Origin: Pectinophora gossypiella
Taxonomy: Eukaryota; Arthropoda; Insecta; Lepidoptera; Gelechiidae
NCBI RefSeq assembly: GCF_024362695.1
Contig: NW_026063241.1
Location: 560,501 to 624,500, forward strand
Direction: 5' to 3'
Length of the DNA: 64,000 nucleotides
This document shows positions 54,463 to 64,000 of this stretch, one piece after another; within the stretch, counting starts at the first letter, position 1; each line of letters opens with the position of its first letter. Made by a program: the position numbers and the translations under genes. A model generated the notes under the pieces. It was not told where the DNA came from and did not search any database. It worked only from the letters and a program-made list of their open reading frames with translations.

Positions 54463-55777
54463 TAAATGTCTCTAAGATATCCCTCAAGATGTCTTGAAGA
54501 CACAGTTTAGTAAAAGTGGGCACATACTTTAACTCTTATACAAGACAGACTTAAGACAACGCTAAGTCAGACTTAAACCCTACTTTAGACAATGTTCTTG
54601 CGTATTCTAAACTTAGAATTCTTGTAGTATCACTTAATACCAAGAATGTATACTTGAAGATATCTACAATACTTAGTTAAGACTATAGGATTGTATTGCA
54701 CTGAGTCAATTGTAACTTAACGAAGTAAAAGTTCAGGTCATACTTAAAACGATTTTTACTTCACGCGTCTTTATTTTAGAATATAATGGCGAACATTTAC
54801 ATTAACAGAAGAAATGAAGTCTGTAAGAAAATGGCGACCAAAATACTATATATTTAATAAAAGGTTATTCCGTCGTTTCACATACAGGAAATAATTATAA
54901 ACGCATGATTGTTTCTCGTGTAAAATCGATAGAAAGTGTTAAAAAACAGAAGGGCCTTGAATATACCAGAAAAATAATAATAAAATTTGTATAATCATAT
55001 TCAGCAAATAAAAAAAATGGTGACATATGGTACAGAGAAATTCATTTTCTATTAATATGTGACAGCTGAACGCAGTAATTGTTACTACAATAGAAATATT
55101 ATATTAATTTACTTCAGTTTTTGACGATAATATTATCAAAAAAAATTACTTGTTTTCTTCCTGTAAGTGCAAAATGGCGTTAAGTAATATTTTTCTAAAT
55201 GAAGTAAGACTTTAGAAACAATTGATTTCGTAAGAATCAGTTTAGAAAAGTAAAGTCAATTTGCACTTCATCAAGTACTAGTTAATTTTACTTCAATTGT
55301 CTAGGAGTATACCCACTTAAGACAAAAAAGTATTTAGTGAATTCCTACTTAAAACTCTTATATCTAAAGTGATCCTCTATTTTGATTTAGTGAAGTAATG
55401 TCGTAAAATCATGTTTGTTTATTTTGTGCCAGAATTAGCTATGTAACAAGTAACAATTAAAATCGAACAAGCTTTTAAAACTTATGGAAAGTATGTTTGT
55501 TTAAGAGGTAAGTTTTTCGACTCGTGGAAGATAAACAATAATGTTATGACAAGTTCGTACTTGGATAGGAATGTGATTTACTTAATTGTTTAATATTTAT
55601 CAGAAATGGAACTAACAAACAAACTCAATTTGCTAACGAGTCACCGTGCATACATTCTCATAGGTACTTACCTACATGGTTCGCTGACGCAAAGTAGGTA
55701 CGATCACCGCGCTTCTAATTGCCAACGGATACAATGTGATTTTTGTAAAAATTAACGAGTATCCGTTGAATATTGTA
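54463..55777. other. AT-rich region right of the gypsy element, unassigned
   Basis: No gene is seen. The first bases TAAA are the TSD copy of the LTR element. Sequences near 54519 (AGTGGGCACATACTTT) and 55302-55318 (inverse AGTGGGTATACTCCT) are weakly inverted, which might mark a degraded TIR element, but the match is short. Confidence 0.4.
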
Positions 55778-56962
55778 TATGTCGTGGCCAGATCATAGAA
55801 TTAACCATTTCATGAAATGATCGACCATTTCATGAAATGGTCGTATTTCATGAAATGGCCAACTTCAACTGACCATATCGTTTAAACGTCAGCGTTTAAT
55901 GATATTTCCATCCACGTTTGGCCATATCATTAATGTAGGGTGTCCATGATAAGTGGTGTAATAAAAACGCGAAATAAGGTAGGAAATAATGTATTACTCT
56001 AGTACAAAGTACAAAAATGTTTAAAAGTCAATTAAAAATTAAAAAGTCATTTTCGATTAACGGAGTGTTGATGTAGTTGACATATACGCCGTAACTGCAT
56101 CTCGCTTTGAAGTCGTCGTCATATTTTTTGACACTATTTCATGCCATTGGTCATCATTCAGTATACTTTTCGTGTGTAAGATAAACATACTGGCGGCGTA
56201 GGGGTGGCCCAAGGGCCACCCCCGCCGCACCCTAACCTACTGTTATGCCTTGTAAAAATTATAAAAAAAAGGATTATAATAATTTAAATTATGACAAAAA
56301 CATTTATGCGTTTTAATAGAATCCTGTTTCAAGTAGTTAATGCCATCTGCGGCATATCTACAATAAGTCACGTCAAAAAAAGAAACTTTACGGACAGTAG
56401 GATCGTCTATATTTTTCTTTTTTTAAATTAATATCTCTTCATTCGCAGTTTTAATTATATCATATTTTGAAATCCAATAATAGTCCATTGATTTACGTAG
56501 CGTGGTCACTCGACCTTCATTATTTGCCATATAACCTAAAAATAAAAATAAAGTTGCTGTCTACTGTTAATACGAGTTTTTCTTTTCACCTTAGTGTCAA
56601 AACATTGCTTCAATGCACTTTTATCTTGTATTTGCTCATTATTATTCGTATTATTCGCGTTCACACAAGAATAATTATTGTCCGCCGCCATTATGCAAAA
56701 CATAAACAAAGCGACACCAGCGCCACTACCGGTGGATAATGTTACTATTTTACGATATGATCGCTAACGTTTGGCCATATCATGAAGTAATCATGCATTT
56801 AGTTGGTCATATCGTTAAACGTTTTGTGTTCATTGATCTGGCCAAACCACATCATGATGTGGCCAACGAATGTTGTTCTATTTCATGAAATACGACCATT
56901 TCATGAAATGGTCGATCATTTCATGAAATGATCAATTCTATGATATGGCCACGATATATATA
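55778..56962. mobile_element. TIR element with CATTTCATGAAATG palindromes
   Basis: The ends are inverted copies of about 85 bp beginning TATATGTCGTGGCCAGATCA (left) and TATATATCGTGGCCATATCA (right, inverted). Inside each end the palindrome CATTTCATGAAATG occurs two or three times in alternating orientation. The interior holds a fragment of the 13782-type retroposon (56334-56381), the palindrome GGGTGGCCCAAGGGCCACCC near 56205 and a minus-strand frame (SMFILHTKSILNDDQWHEIV) of unknown origin. No transposase was recognised. Confidence 0.75.
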
Positions 56963-56969
56963 CGTAAAC

Positions 56970-57121
56970 GTCAGAATGGCTGGTCACCACCCGTATTCAG
57001 CTTCGAAATGGTTATAGAGAGTTGTTACCTAGCTGCTACTAGTTGCTACCTTTCGTCAAATACTTGCTACCTACGCATTTTGGAGGCTAGATTACTTTTT
57101 GCGGTGACCAGCCATTCTGAC
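56970..57121. mobile_element. 152-bp hairpin element with 19-bp perfect TIRs
   Basis: GTCAGAATGGCTGGTCACC at 56970-56988 and its exact inverse at 57103-57121 enclose 114 bp containing three GCTACC-type direct repeats (TTGTTACCT, TTGCTACCT, TTGCTACCT). ATCAGAATGGCTGGTCACC follows again immediately at 57122, so a second, partial copy is adjacent in direct orientation. Confidence 0.8.
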
Positions 57122-57140
57122 ATCAGAATGGCTGGTCACC

Positions 57141-57709
57141 TATCCGGTGAGCACAAACTGAGCACTTAAATCGAATATTTTTTGCACCAATAGTCGCTAC
57201 CTGGTTGCTACCTTCAGATTTATCACATTTAGATCACATAGCTTCAAAGCACATGAAGTTATTATCAATTTAACAACGAAACGCCTGTTGAATTTACAAG
57301 AGCAAATTCGACATCAGATGAAAAAGCATACCTATGCTTTTATGAACAGGCGCTACTGCTATACTTGACTTAGAAACTTTTATTAGGTACACAATTCTTT
57401 ATATAATATAATTTAAATGGTGCAAAGCAGCTTCTATCAAGATACACTTTGGTTAAACAATTTTCGGAATACCAAAAAACTAACTACTAGGTACTAAGAT
57501 ATATCTTTCTTCAAATGAGGGTAAATTCGTTTTTTTTTTCTACTTAACAGAATAGCCCATTAATATGTGTCATTAGTTAACCACATTCAACTAAACTACA
57601 TACTATTTTAGTGCAATATTGATATTATTCCCAGTATTTAATAATAATAAGTGACGTAGTGTACGAGTATATCATAGAACTTTTAACTGCAATTAATTAT
57701 ACTGCAATA
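57141..57709. other. AT-rich spacer, nothing recognised
   Basis: The only structure is the TAGTCGCTACCTGGTTGCTA block at about 57190, resembling the interior of the preceding hairpin element. It may be part of the broken gene's 5' flank. Confidence 0.4.
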
Positions 57710-58736
57710 ATGCCAGGAGGAAGGAAATTCGTAAATTCCTTGGAGGTACAAAAAAAAGTGTTCATATTGTACAAACAATTTTTTCCAAGTATAAATGAAC
57801 TTCCTTCACCCAGTGACCCTTTGTTCAGTGAAATTAAAAACATGTTACCATGCACCGTTTCCGAAAAAGCATTATTATTTGTCTGTGAAGAAGAATTTGA
57901 ATTACTTTTTTTTGGACAACGAGGATATTAAAATCGGTGATATGGGTGCTCCAAAAGAAACTGGACCAGAAACATCTACTGACAAGTCAAGCTGTAAGCC
58001 AATTACTTTCGAGTTTATGATAGATTTATATCAATGGGAAAAAATTCAGCCCATAACTAAACATGTTAAAGTTACCCTAAAGTCAAAGTCTATTTTAAAA
58101 AAGAAATATCGTTTACCTAAACACATGTGGGCTCACGTACTACGAGACGAAATTTGGAAAGCGACGAGGAAACCATGCTCTTGGATTTTTAAGCAATATT
58201 CTATTATGAATGAAGTCAAAATATCTTGTAAAGGTTGGTGTAAACAATGCAATGCAAGTATAACAGTTGTAATTACTTGGCCTGTTGACAAGATTGCTCG
58301 CTGTAAGTGTACCATTGATGATTTTAAGATTTCGTTTATTCATCGCCCTGAGAAGAAAATTAAAATGTCTCCCGTAAAACGGGTTGAGGTATCAACTGAA
58401 CTTAAACATTAGTCTGCTATTAAATATCGAAATGTTTTAGCTCATGAAATCATGAATACTGATGATCGAATAGAGCCACCACATTTGCCGACTGTTGGTT
58501 GCTTAAGGCAAATTAAATACGAAGCAAAACAAAGTTCAAATTACGATAAAGATCAAATACATTCACTGTGGATAATGACGAGCATTTCCCCTTATAAGGA
58601 AGCCATCCGGCATATTTCTGTATATCCTTTTTATTTATATTATTGGACTCCCCTCCAAGAAACCTTATGCGCGAAAACTAAAAAAGACTGTAGATTAGTA
58701 CTGAGCCTGGATGCCACTGGCAGCATTTTTAAATAA
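57710..58736 (+). pseudogene. Unrecognised protein, possibly transposon-derived, broken
   Basis: The frame starts MPGGRKFVNSLEVQKKVFIL at 57710. A 1-base frameshift in the T8 run at 57904-57911 joins it to LDNEDIKIGDM and a long second frame (KPITFEFMIDLYQWEKIQPI, then KKKYRLPKHMWAHVLRDEIW and a CKGWCKQCNASITVVITW segment with a Cys pair). A TAG at 58410 is followed in the same frame by SAIKYRNVLAHEIMNTDDRI to LSLDATGSIFK, where LINE-F begins. SLDATG preceded by YPFYLYYW recalls uncharacterised proteins scattered in arthropods and cnidarians that I suspect to be transposases, the Asp being a candidate catalytic residue. I cannot name the family. The remainder may lie beyond the window. Confidence 0.55.
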
Positions 58737-61700
58737 TAATAATAATTTCTTTATTCAGGTAAAAAAAAAAGGCTACCCACACATTGGAGAAATAAATACA
58801 TAATTTTAAATCGTTAAAATAATATAAAATATAGTACAAATATAAGTGTAAAGTTAAAACTAAATTAATACAAAGTGACAAAAATTATCACAGTCATTTG
58901 CGATTCGCACTCTGGTGCACCTCTCGCCACGCTCTGTAGATCGGGCTGTCAAAATAGTCATTAAAACACTGCACAATAGTGTTATTCGAACTTCTCAGCC
59001 CATCCCAATAAGATGCCACTCTGGATCTGATGACGGCAAAGAAGTCTGGAACCCGCGCATCGGCAAACATGCTCGACGCGCTGCAGAACCGCGGCTTCCT
59101 CATAAGGATGCGATATGCATCATTATATTGCACCCTTATGGTATGGTGAGTACTGCGGTTGAATTTCGTCCAAAGCTGGCAGGTGTATAGGCAGAGACAG
59201 AAGGCTTTAAATAGCGTTATCTTGACCTCTGTGCTACAGCTGGAGAATCGGCGCGCGAGCATATTACACCTGATGGACAGGCTCCGTCTTTCTCTTTCCA
59301 TATCTGCGTCATCACTCAGATCCTCAGTTAAAATGTGGCCTAGATATTTGAATTGGCGTACGATCCTCACTGGGGACCCCCTTAAAAACACATTAGGTGT
59401 CCTCTCCGGACCCCTCCCAGATCTAAACACTAACATTTCTGTTTTAGACACGTTATATATGAGCCCATGAGCAGCAGCATACGACTCACATATAGCCAAC
59501 AGTTTTCTTAGGCCACTGATAGAAGGACTGAGAAGCACCATGTCATCGGCGTAGCTCAAGTTGTTGACGCATACGTCACCAACATGACATCCCACTCTGG
59601 CGCCTCTCAGCTCCTCGATCAGACCGTTCATATAGATGTTGAAGAGGTCAGGAGAGGTCAAACCACCCTGGCGAACGCCGCATTCCAGCCTGTACTCGCT
59701 GGAGGTCGAGTCGCCCCATCTAACTACGTTCGTTTGGTTCCCATACCAATATCTCAACAGACTCACGGCGTTACGTGGAATATCTGAGTCTCTCAATTTG
59801 GCCCAGAGAATTTCATAATTAACTAGGTCAAACGCGCGACTCAGGTCCAGAAAGTAGTGGACTGTTTGCTTCAAACTGTATATCGCAGAGTCCGTCGAGA
59901 CACCGGCCCGGAAACCAAACTGCGCGTCGTCAATCCTAAAATTTTTCACCAGTGATGGCCGCAGCAGCCTTTCAAATAATTTACTAATCACTGTACCTAA
60001 TGAGATTGGCCGATAATTTGCGGGATTACTTAGATCGCCAGTTCTATTTTTTATGATGGGAATAACTACAGTTTTCATTAGATTGTCGGGTAGATAAGAA
60101 TACTTATAGCATAAGTTGAACAAACTACTCAACTTAATAAATATTAAGTCGCTTGCCCACTCAATGTGCTCAATGCTCAGACCATCGTGACCGGGTGACT
60201 TGCCCCTTTTCATGTCCCTGACGGCACGCATGACGTCATCGGGCGTAAAGACATGGATTGGCTCGATGACACCCGTTTCACTGGCCGGAGCATCAAGCAC
60301 GCTATATTTTTCAGGTACTATTTTAAAACGTCTAGCGAATAGTTCTGCAATTTTCATCGGCTCCTGCTCGCTGCCGACCGCCACCGGTAATGGTTTTTTG
60401 ATATTCATGGCTTTTGTACCATTCCAAAACTTCATAAAATTTTTATCCTGTCTATGTTTTGTAAGTATATTCAATTTAATCATCTCCTCATTCTTTTGAC
60501 ACCACTTTAACTTGTTTTTAAACTTTTGTCTACTAATTCGCATTTTATTATAAATTTCCCCCGATGGCGGCCTACCAGCGAAAAGCCAGTCGTAGAAGTC
60601 AGTTTTCGCGAGTTGATGAAGGGATTTGACGTGATAATTCCACCCGACAATCCTCTTCTTATTTATTTTCTTAATTAGTCCACCAGAGTGCGACTCTTTA
60701 CTTAGAACAGCAGCCTTTTGTAAAGTATCTGTAATATTATTGTATAAATCGTTAATAAAAATATTATGACTAGATAATTGTGTACATAAAATACCTTGAG
60801 TGCAATTCGGACAGTTAAGATTATCATTAATCTTAGACAAATTATTAAAACAATATTCTCCATATATATTAATCTGACTTACATTTCTTTGGCCCCATTT
60901 CACGCTGTTAATTAAACTATTATTTTCATTATATGGCCATATTTGGCTTTTGCATACACTGTCTATATTGCACTTAATCAGTAGCGGAAAGTGATCAGAC
61001 GACAGTATGTCAGTTAAAACTTCGGCTGATTGTACAGTATTGATGGCGGATTCCGTTACGATACAGTGGTCTAACCACCTGCAGCCACCATGCGCTTGAT
61101 CGATAAAAGTAAAAGTATTAGAATTACGACCAAATAATGACATATCTATGCAGTCCCACTTTTCCTCATCACAAAACGCTAGGAGTTCTTTACCAAAGTC
61201 AGCGTCAGGATGAGCGTTAAAATCCCCGGCAAAGTATGCTACCTGTACCTGGCACTCCTCTACGATAGCAGACATTCTACCTTACAAACTAATAAAATCA
61301 GTCAGATTATCTTTATTGTCAGTAGGCATATATATACAAAACACAAGAAAAGATCGCAACCCAATAGTTATTTTTATAGCGGCCAGTCTATCACTATTGC
61401 AGTCAATGACAGATACATTACGAAATCTCGTCTTATTCCACATAAGCGCAATGCCTCCGTATGGTCTGCCGCGAAGCACGCCAGCACCCAGGTCTACAGA
61501 TGTTTTAGAAATATAGTCAAAACCGTTGTCAATTTTTGATATATAGTCCAAATCATGGTCTAAAAGCCAGGTTTCCTGAAGGCAAATTATATCGGCATAA
61601 GTACATAATTCACGTATATCATCTAGTGAAGTTTTTATATACACTTCTCATCAAAAAAATCGAAACACTTCCGTTTTCATTGTTTCTGTCCGAATTTAAC

Positions 61701-61978
61701 ACAAAAAAGAATTCATACGATGAAAAAAAATACATAAATGTATAGCTGGCAGTTTGGCCATTACAGTAATAAGCGAAAATTCTAAATTCAAAATTAGAAT
61801 TTCATTTGTTTATCTTATAAACGAAATGAATCACTGGTTTGAGATAAATGTGTGTTTAGGGTTGGAGTACATTTAGCGTTTAAAAACTAAAAATTGGCGC
61901 CTATCCTTAAACTTTTTGTTTTTTATTTCAATACTGTGACTTTGGGACGTCTGAAAAAAGGTTTTTTTTCTAAAACGT

Positions 61979-62422
61979 ATGGATACTTCGCCCACAGAAG
62001 CCGCCCAAGTTGTGGCATTGCTGGATTCTGGCCTTAGTCAGCGTGTTGTGGCTGCAAGACTGCATCTAAGCCTGTCATCTGTTCATAGAGTCTATAAACG
62101 TTATCGGGAGACTGGTTTGTTCACGCGCAGTTCAGGATCTGGCAGGAATCGGGTCACTTCTGAGCGAGATGATCGATTTATTGTAACAACTTCTTTAAGA
62201 AATCGACGCCTTAACGCTTTTCAACTGCAGCAGCGGCTTCGTGTTGTACGAAGGGTGGCTGTAAGTGACTCTACAATTAGAAGAAGGTTGAAGGATCGTG
62301 GACTGCTACCGCATAAGCCAGCAAATGGGCCGAAATTAACTGCAGACCATCGAAGAGCGCGCCTTAACTTTGCACGTGAGCACCTAAATTGGTCATACCT
62401 ACAGAACCGCCACCATAGCTGA
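61979..62422 (+). pseudogene. Tc1-type transposase N-terminal half, left arm
   Basis: The start MDTSPTEAAQVVALLDSGLS is followed by two helix-turn-helix domains of the paired type (QRVVAARLHLSLSSVHRVYK and FQLQQRLRVVRRVAVSDSTI) and LNFAREHLNWSYLQ. The reading then leaves the homologous sequence at the palindrome centre. No catalytic Asp is reached. It could in principle bind termini without catalysis. Confidence 0.85.
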
Positions 62423-62966
62423 CCTTTTCTTCAATGCAGCATTGTGCATAGCGTTCTCCGTCTCTTCTGTAGACCTTGTTCCTTCCGTCGTTACCATACA
62501 GCATAATTTTACACTCATCAGAAAAGAGAACTTTGCTCCACTGTAGGTATGACCAATTTAGGTGCTCACGTGCAAAGTTAAGGCGCGCTCTTCGATGGTC
62601 TGCAGTTAATTTCGGCCCATTTGCTGGCTTATGCGGTACCAGTCCACGATCCTTCAACCTTCTTCTAATTGTAGAGTCACTTACAGCCACCCTTCGTACA
62701 ACACGAAGCCGCTGCTGCAGTTGAAAAGCGTTAAGGCGTCGATTTCTTAAAGAAGTTGTTACAATAAATCGATCATCTCGCTCAGAAGTGACCCGATTCC
62801 TGCCAGATCCTGAACGGCGCGTGAACAAACCAGTCTCCCGATAACGTTTATAGACTCTATGAACAGATGACAGGCTTAGATGCAGTCTTGCAGCCACAAC
62901 ACGCTGACTAAGGCCAGAATCCAGCAATGCCACAACTTGGGCGGCTTCTGTGGGCGAAGTATCCAT
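62364..62966 (-). pseudogene. Tc1-type transposase N-terminal half, right arm
   Basis: This arm encodes the same protein with few differences (TRRSGSG for TRSSGSG, GLVPHKP for GLLPHKP). It continues through the centre to WSKVLFSDECKIMLYGNDGR, so it includes the first catalytic Asp. It then runs into the opposite arm and stops at 62364. The second and third acidic residues are missing. Confidence 0.85.
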
Positions 62967-63355
62967 ACGTTTTAGAAAAAAAACCTTTTTTCAGACGTCC
63001 CAAAGTCACAGTATTGAAATAAAAAACAAAAAGTTTAAGGATAGGCGCCAATTTTTAGTTTTTAAACGCTAAATGTACTCCAACCCTAAACACACATTTG
63101 TCTCAAACCAGTGATTCATTTCGTTTATAAGATAAACAAATGAAATTCTAATTTTGAATTTAGAATTTTCGCTTATTACTGTAATGGCCAAACTGCCAGC
63201 TATACATTTATGTATTTTTTTTCATCGTATGAATTCTTTTTTGTGTTAAATTCGGACAGAAACAATGAAAACGGAAGTGTTTCGATTTTTTTGATGAGAA
63301 GTGTATTTACAGTTAAAAGTTGCTAAGTTAAAATTTGTAGTATCTATATCCATAA

Positions 63356-64000
63356 TTAATTATTCATTGAACGAGGGTTGACTTTAGGTATAAACTCACG
63401 AAAGAGCCTATACCTCACACCTGCAGGCCAGAAAGTATTGCTAAGATAGGTACTTAATTTACTCTTAGTCACTATTACTTTAAAAGAGTTAAACTCCGTT
63501 TCCCTTTGTTGCGCTAACAATATAACATCCCTGCATGCTTCGCCCATTTCTTGAATATGCGCCTTAATGTCATCTATAGTTGTGTTTTTGTCCAGCCTAG
63601 ATACATACACCGCGGCGGACAGCTCGGCCACTTGTATTTTGCACGGTCCCGTTGCCATACCACAAATTCAAATTCAAAATTCAAAATTCGTATTATTTAC
63701 GGGCTCCAGCCCCGTTGCCGCCAGAGCGCGTCGCGGGCGCAAGGGAGCTACGATATCCCTATAAGAAGGCGTGTGAAACTTGTCGCTGGACCTTGACCGT
63801 GAGCGAGCCGTCGTTGTAGGTATAGCAGTAATAATAGGTACACGCTCACTCGTTAGCGCCTTATCGCTGCATTCCCGAGTCGGTTCTCGCGCAGGTGTCG
63901 TCACCGGCTTATTCACATCGCGATTCTTGGTACTTTGCTGTGAATTCCGGTTTCGATCTATTCTATTAATGACGGCTCGCAGGCTACTGATTTCGGAACT
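63356..64000 (-). pseudogene. LINE-F ORF1, 5' part outside the window, one frameshift
   Basis: From the edge, a Ser/Arg/Thr-rich segment (RSRSRSSDKFHTPSYRDIVA) runs to a stop at 63674. The next frame (MATGPCKIQVAELSAAVYVS, DKNTTIDDIKAHIQEMGEAC, ETEFNSFKVIVTKSKLS, WPAGVRYRLFREF) ends MNN at 63356. A frameshift near 63670 joins them. The C-terminal domain is like that of LINE-E ORF1 (YASFK..V and WP.G..). The TAA is followed by TTATG, so ORF2 begins two bases downstream, an arrangement suited to reinitiation. Confidence 0.75.

Larger units (their letters stand above)
61642..63303. mobile_element. Head-to-head Tc1-type palindrome, 763-bp arms
   Basis: Both arms (61642-62404 and 62541-63303) are exactly 763 bp, inverted and nearly identical. 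Each starts at the same terminus (CACTTCTCATCAAAAAAATC) next to TA. Each arm contains the same 5' region and transposase start. A 136-bp centre (62405-62540) continues the minus-strand transposase only and is joined abruptly to the other arm. The second half of the transposase (second Asp and Glu/Asp) is absent. The element interrupts LINE-F ORF2. It must have arisen by inverted duplication of the left half of a Tc1-like element. Confidence 0.93.
58894..63353 (-). pseudogene. LINE-F ORF2 (EN and RT), split by a Tc1-type insert
   Basis: ORF2 starts MDIDTTNFNLATFNCK (63353), two bases after the ORF1 stop. After the insertion it resumes IKTSLDDIRELC, then IICLQETWL (catalytic Glu), LVFCIYMPT, an in-frame TAA at 61282, YFAGDFNAH and SSDHFPLLI. 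The reverse transcriptase has KSPGHDGLSIEHI, NPANYRPISLG, AQFGFRAGVSTDSA, FLDLSRAFDLVN, CGVRQGGLTSPDLFNIY and YADD (about 59550). Residues between TVHY and FLDLSRAF are fewer than usual, indicating a small in-frame deletion. The C-terminus ends HQSANRK (58894). The VRQGGLTSP motif separates it from LINE-A to LINE-E. Confidence 0.85.
58737..64000 (-). mobile_element. LINE-F: non-LTR retrotransposon, runs off the right edge
   Basis: The minus-strand element ends at the left in AATAAAG and a (TTA)n tail (plus-strand AATAATAATAAT at 58736-58748). It carries ORF2 and the 3' two thirds of ORF1, and is split by the Tc1-type palindrome at 61642-63303. It was inserted in the broken gene ending at 58736. 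Damage includes one stop, a small RT deletion and an ORF1 frameshift. Confidence 0.85.

Noticed and set aside
54519..55320. Possible TIR element (AGTGGG..ACT at both ends)
   Set aside because: The inverted match is only about 10-13 bp with mismatches and no target duplication.
1..64000. tRNA, rRNA or host exon structures
   Set aside because: I saw no cloverleaf-compatible gene apart from SINE heads, no rDNA motifs and no spliced coding pattern outside mobile elements.

Overview
The window is eukaryotic, and everything recognisable in it is transposable-element sequence. I found no host gene, tRNA or rRNA. Lepidoptera (moth or butterfly) is the best fit. The grounds are the mix of RTE, R1-clade and CR1/Jockey-group non-LTR elements, CsRn1-type Ty3/gypsy, Tc1/mariner relics, tRNA-derived SINEs, and the repeat head reading TAGCTTTTGCCCGCGACTTC that I know from many lepidopteran genomes. 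A gene-free block of nested insertions suits a W chromosome or pericentromere, but that is inference.

Layout. 0.4-4.1 kb: a mariner-like DD41D element interrupted by a 5'-truncated RTE (11-bp target duplication, TSD). 4.1-10.8 kb: an LTR element with two 605-bp LTRs and no recognised pol; inside it are a minisatellite, two tandem duplications, two SINEs, a broken non-LTR element and a tiny RTE fragment. 11.3-29.1 kb: a Ty3/gypsy pol on the minus strand split by a 16.5-kb composite. The composite holds LINE-A, which carries a SINE-like insert and the near-complete LINE-B, then a hairpin-rich TIR element and the R1-clade LINE-C. 29.1-36.8 kb: a CsRn1-type gypsy (tRNA-Trp primer site, gag, broken pol) interrupted by LINE-D, itself interrupted by a short LINE 3' end.

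37-54.5 kb: LINE-E (interrupted by an R1-type 3' fragment) ends in an (AAAT)n tail. A 12.2-kb minus-strand gypsy with 177-bp LTRs and an exact tRNA-Pro primer site sits in that tail. Its gag-pro/pol is split by a 7.1-kb element with 31-bp TIRs, a 4-bp TSD and no recognised transposase, which holds foldbacks, SINEs and a 134-bp tandem array. 54.5-58.7 kb: two TIR/hairpin elements and the broken gene of an unrecognised protein. 58.7-64 kb: LINE-F on the minus strand, interrupted by a perfectly symmetric head-to-head Tc1 palindrome, and running off the right edge.

The order of insertion can be read from TSDs and restored reading frames. The observations I rate highest are a possible -1 ribosomal frameshift site (A AAA AAC directly before UAA) joining ORF1 and ORF2 of LINE-B, the unclassified 7.1-kb TIR element, the Tc1 palindrome, and the LTR element without coding capacity. 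Most reading frames carry a frameshift, stop or insertion, so nearly all copies look inactive. The R1-clade ORF2 and the LINE-B ORF1 are the best-preserved complete frames.
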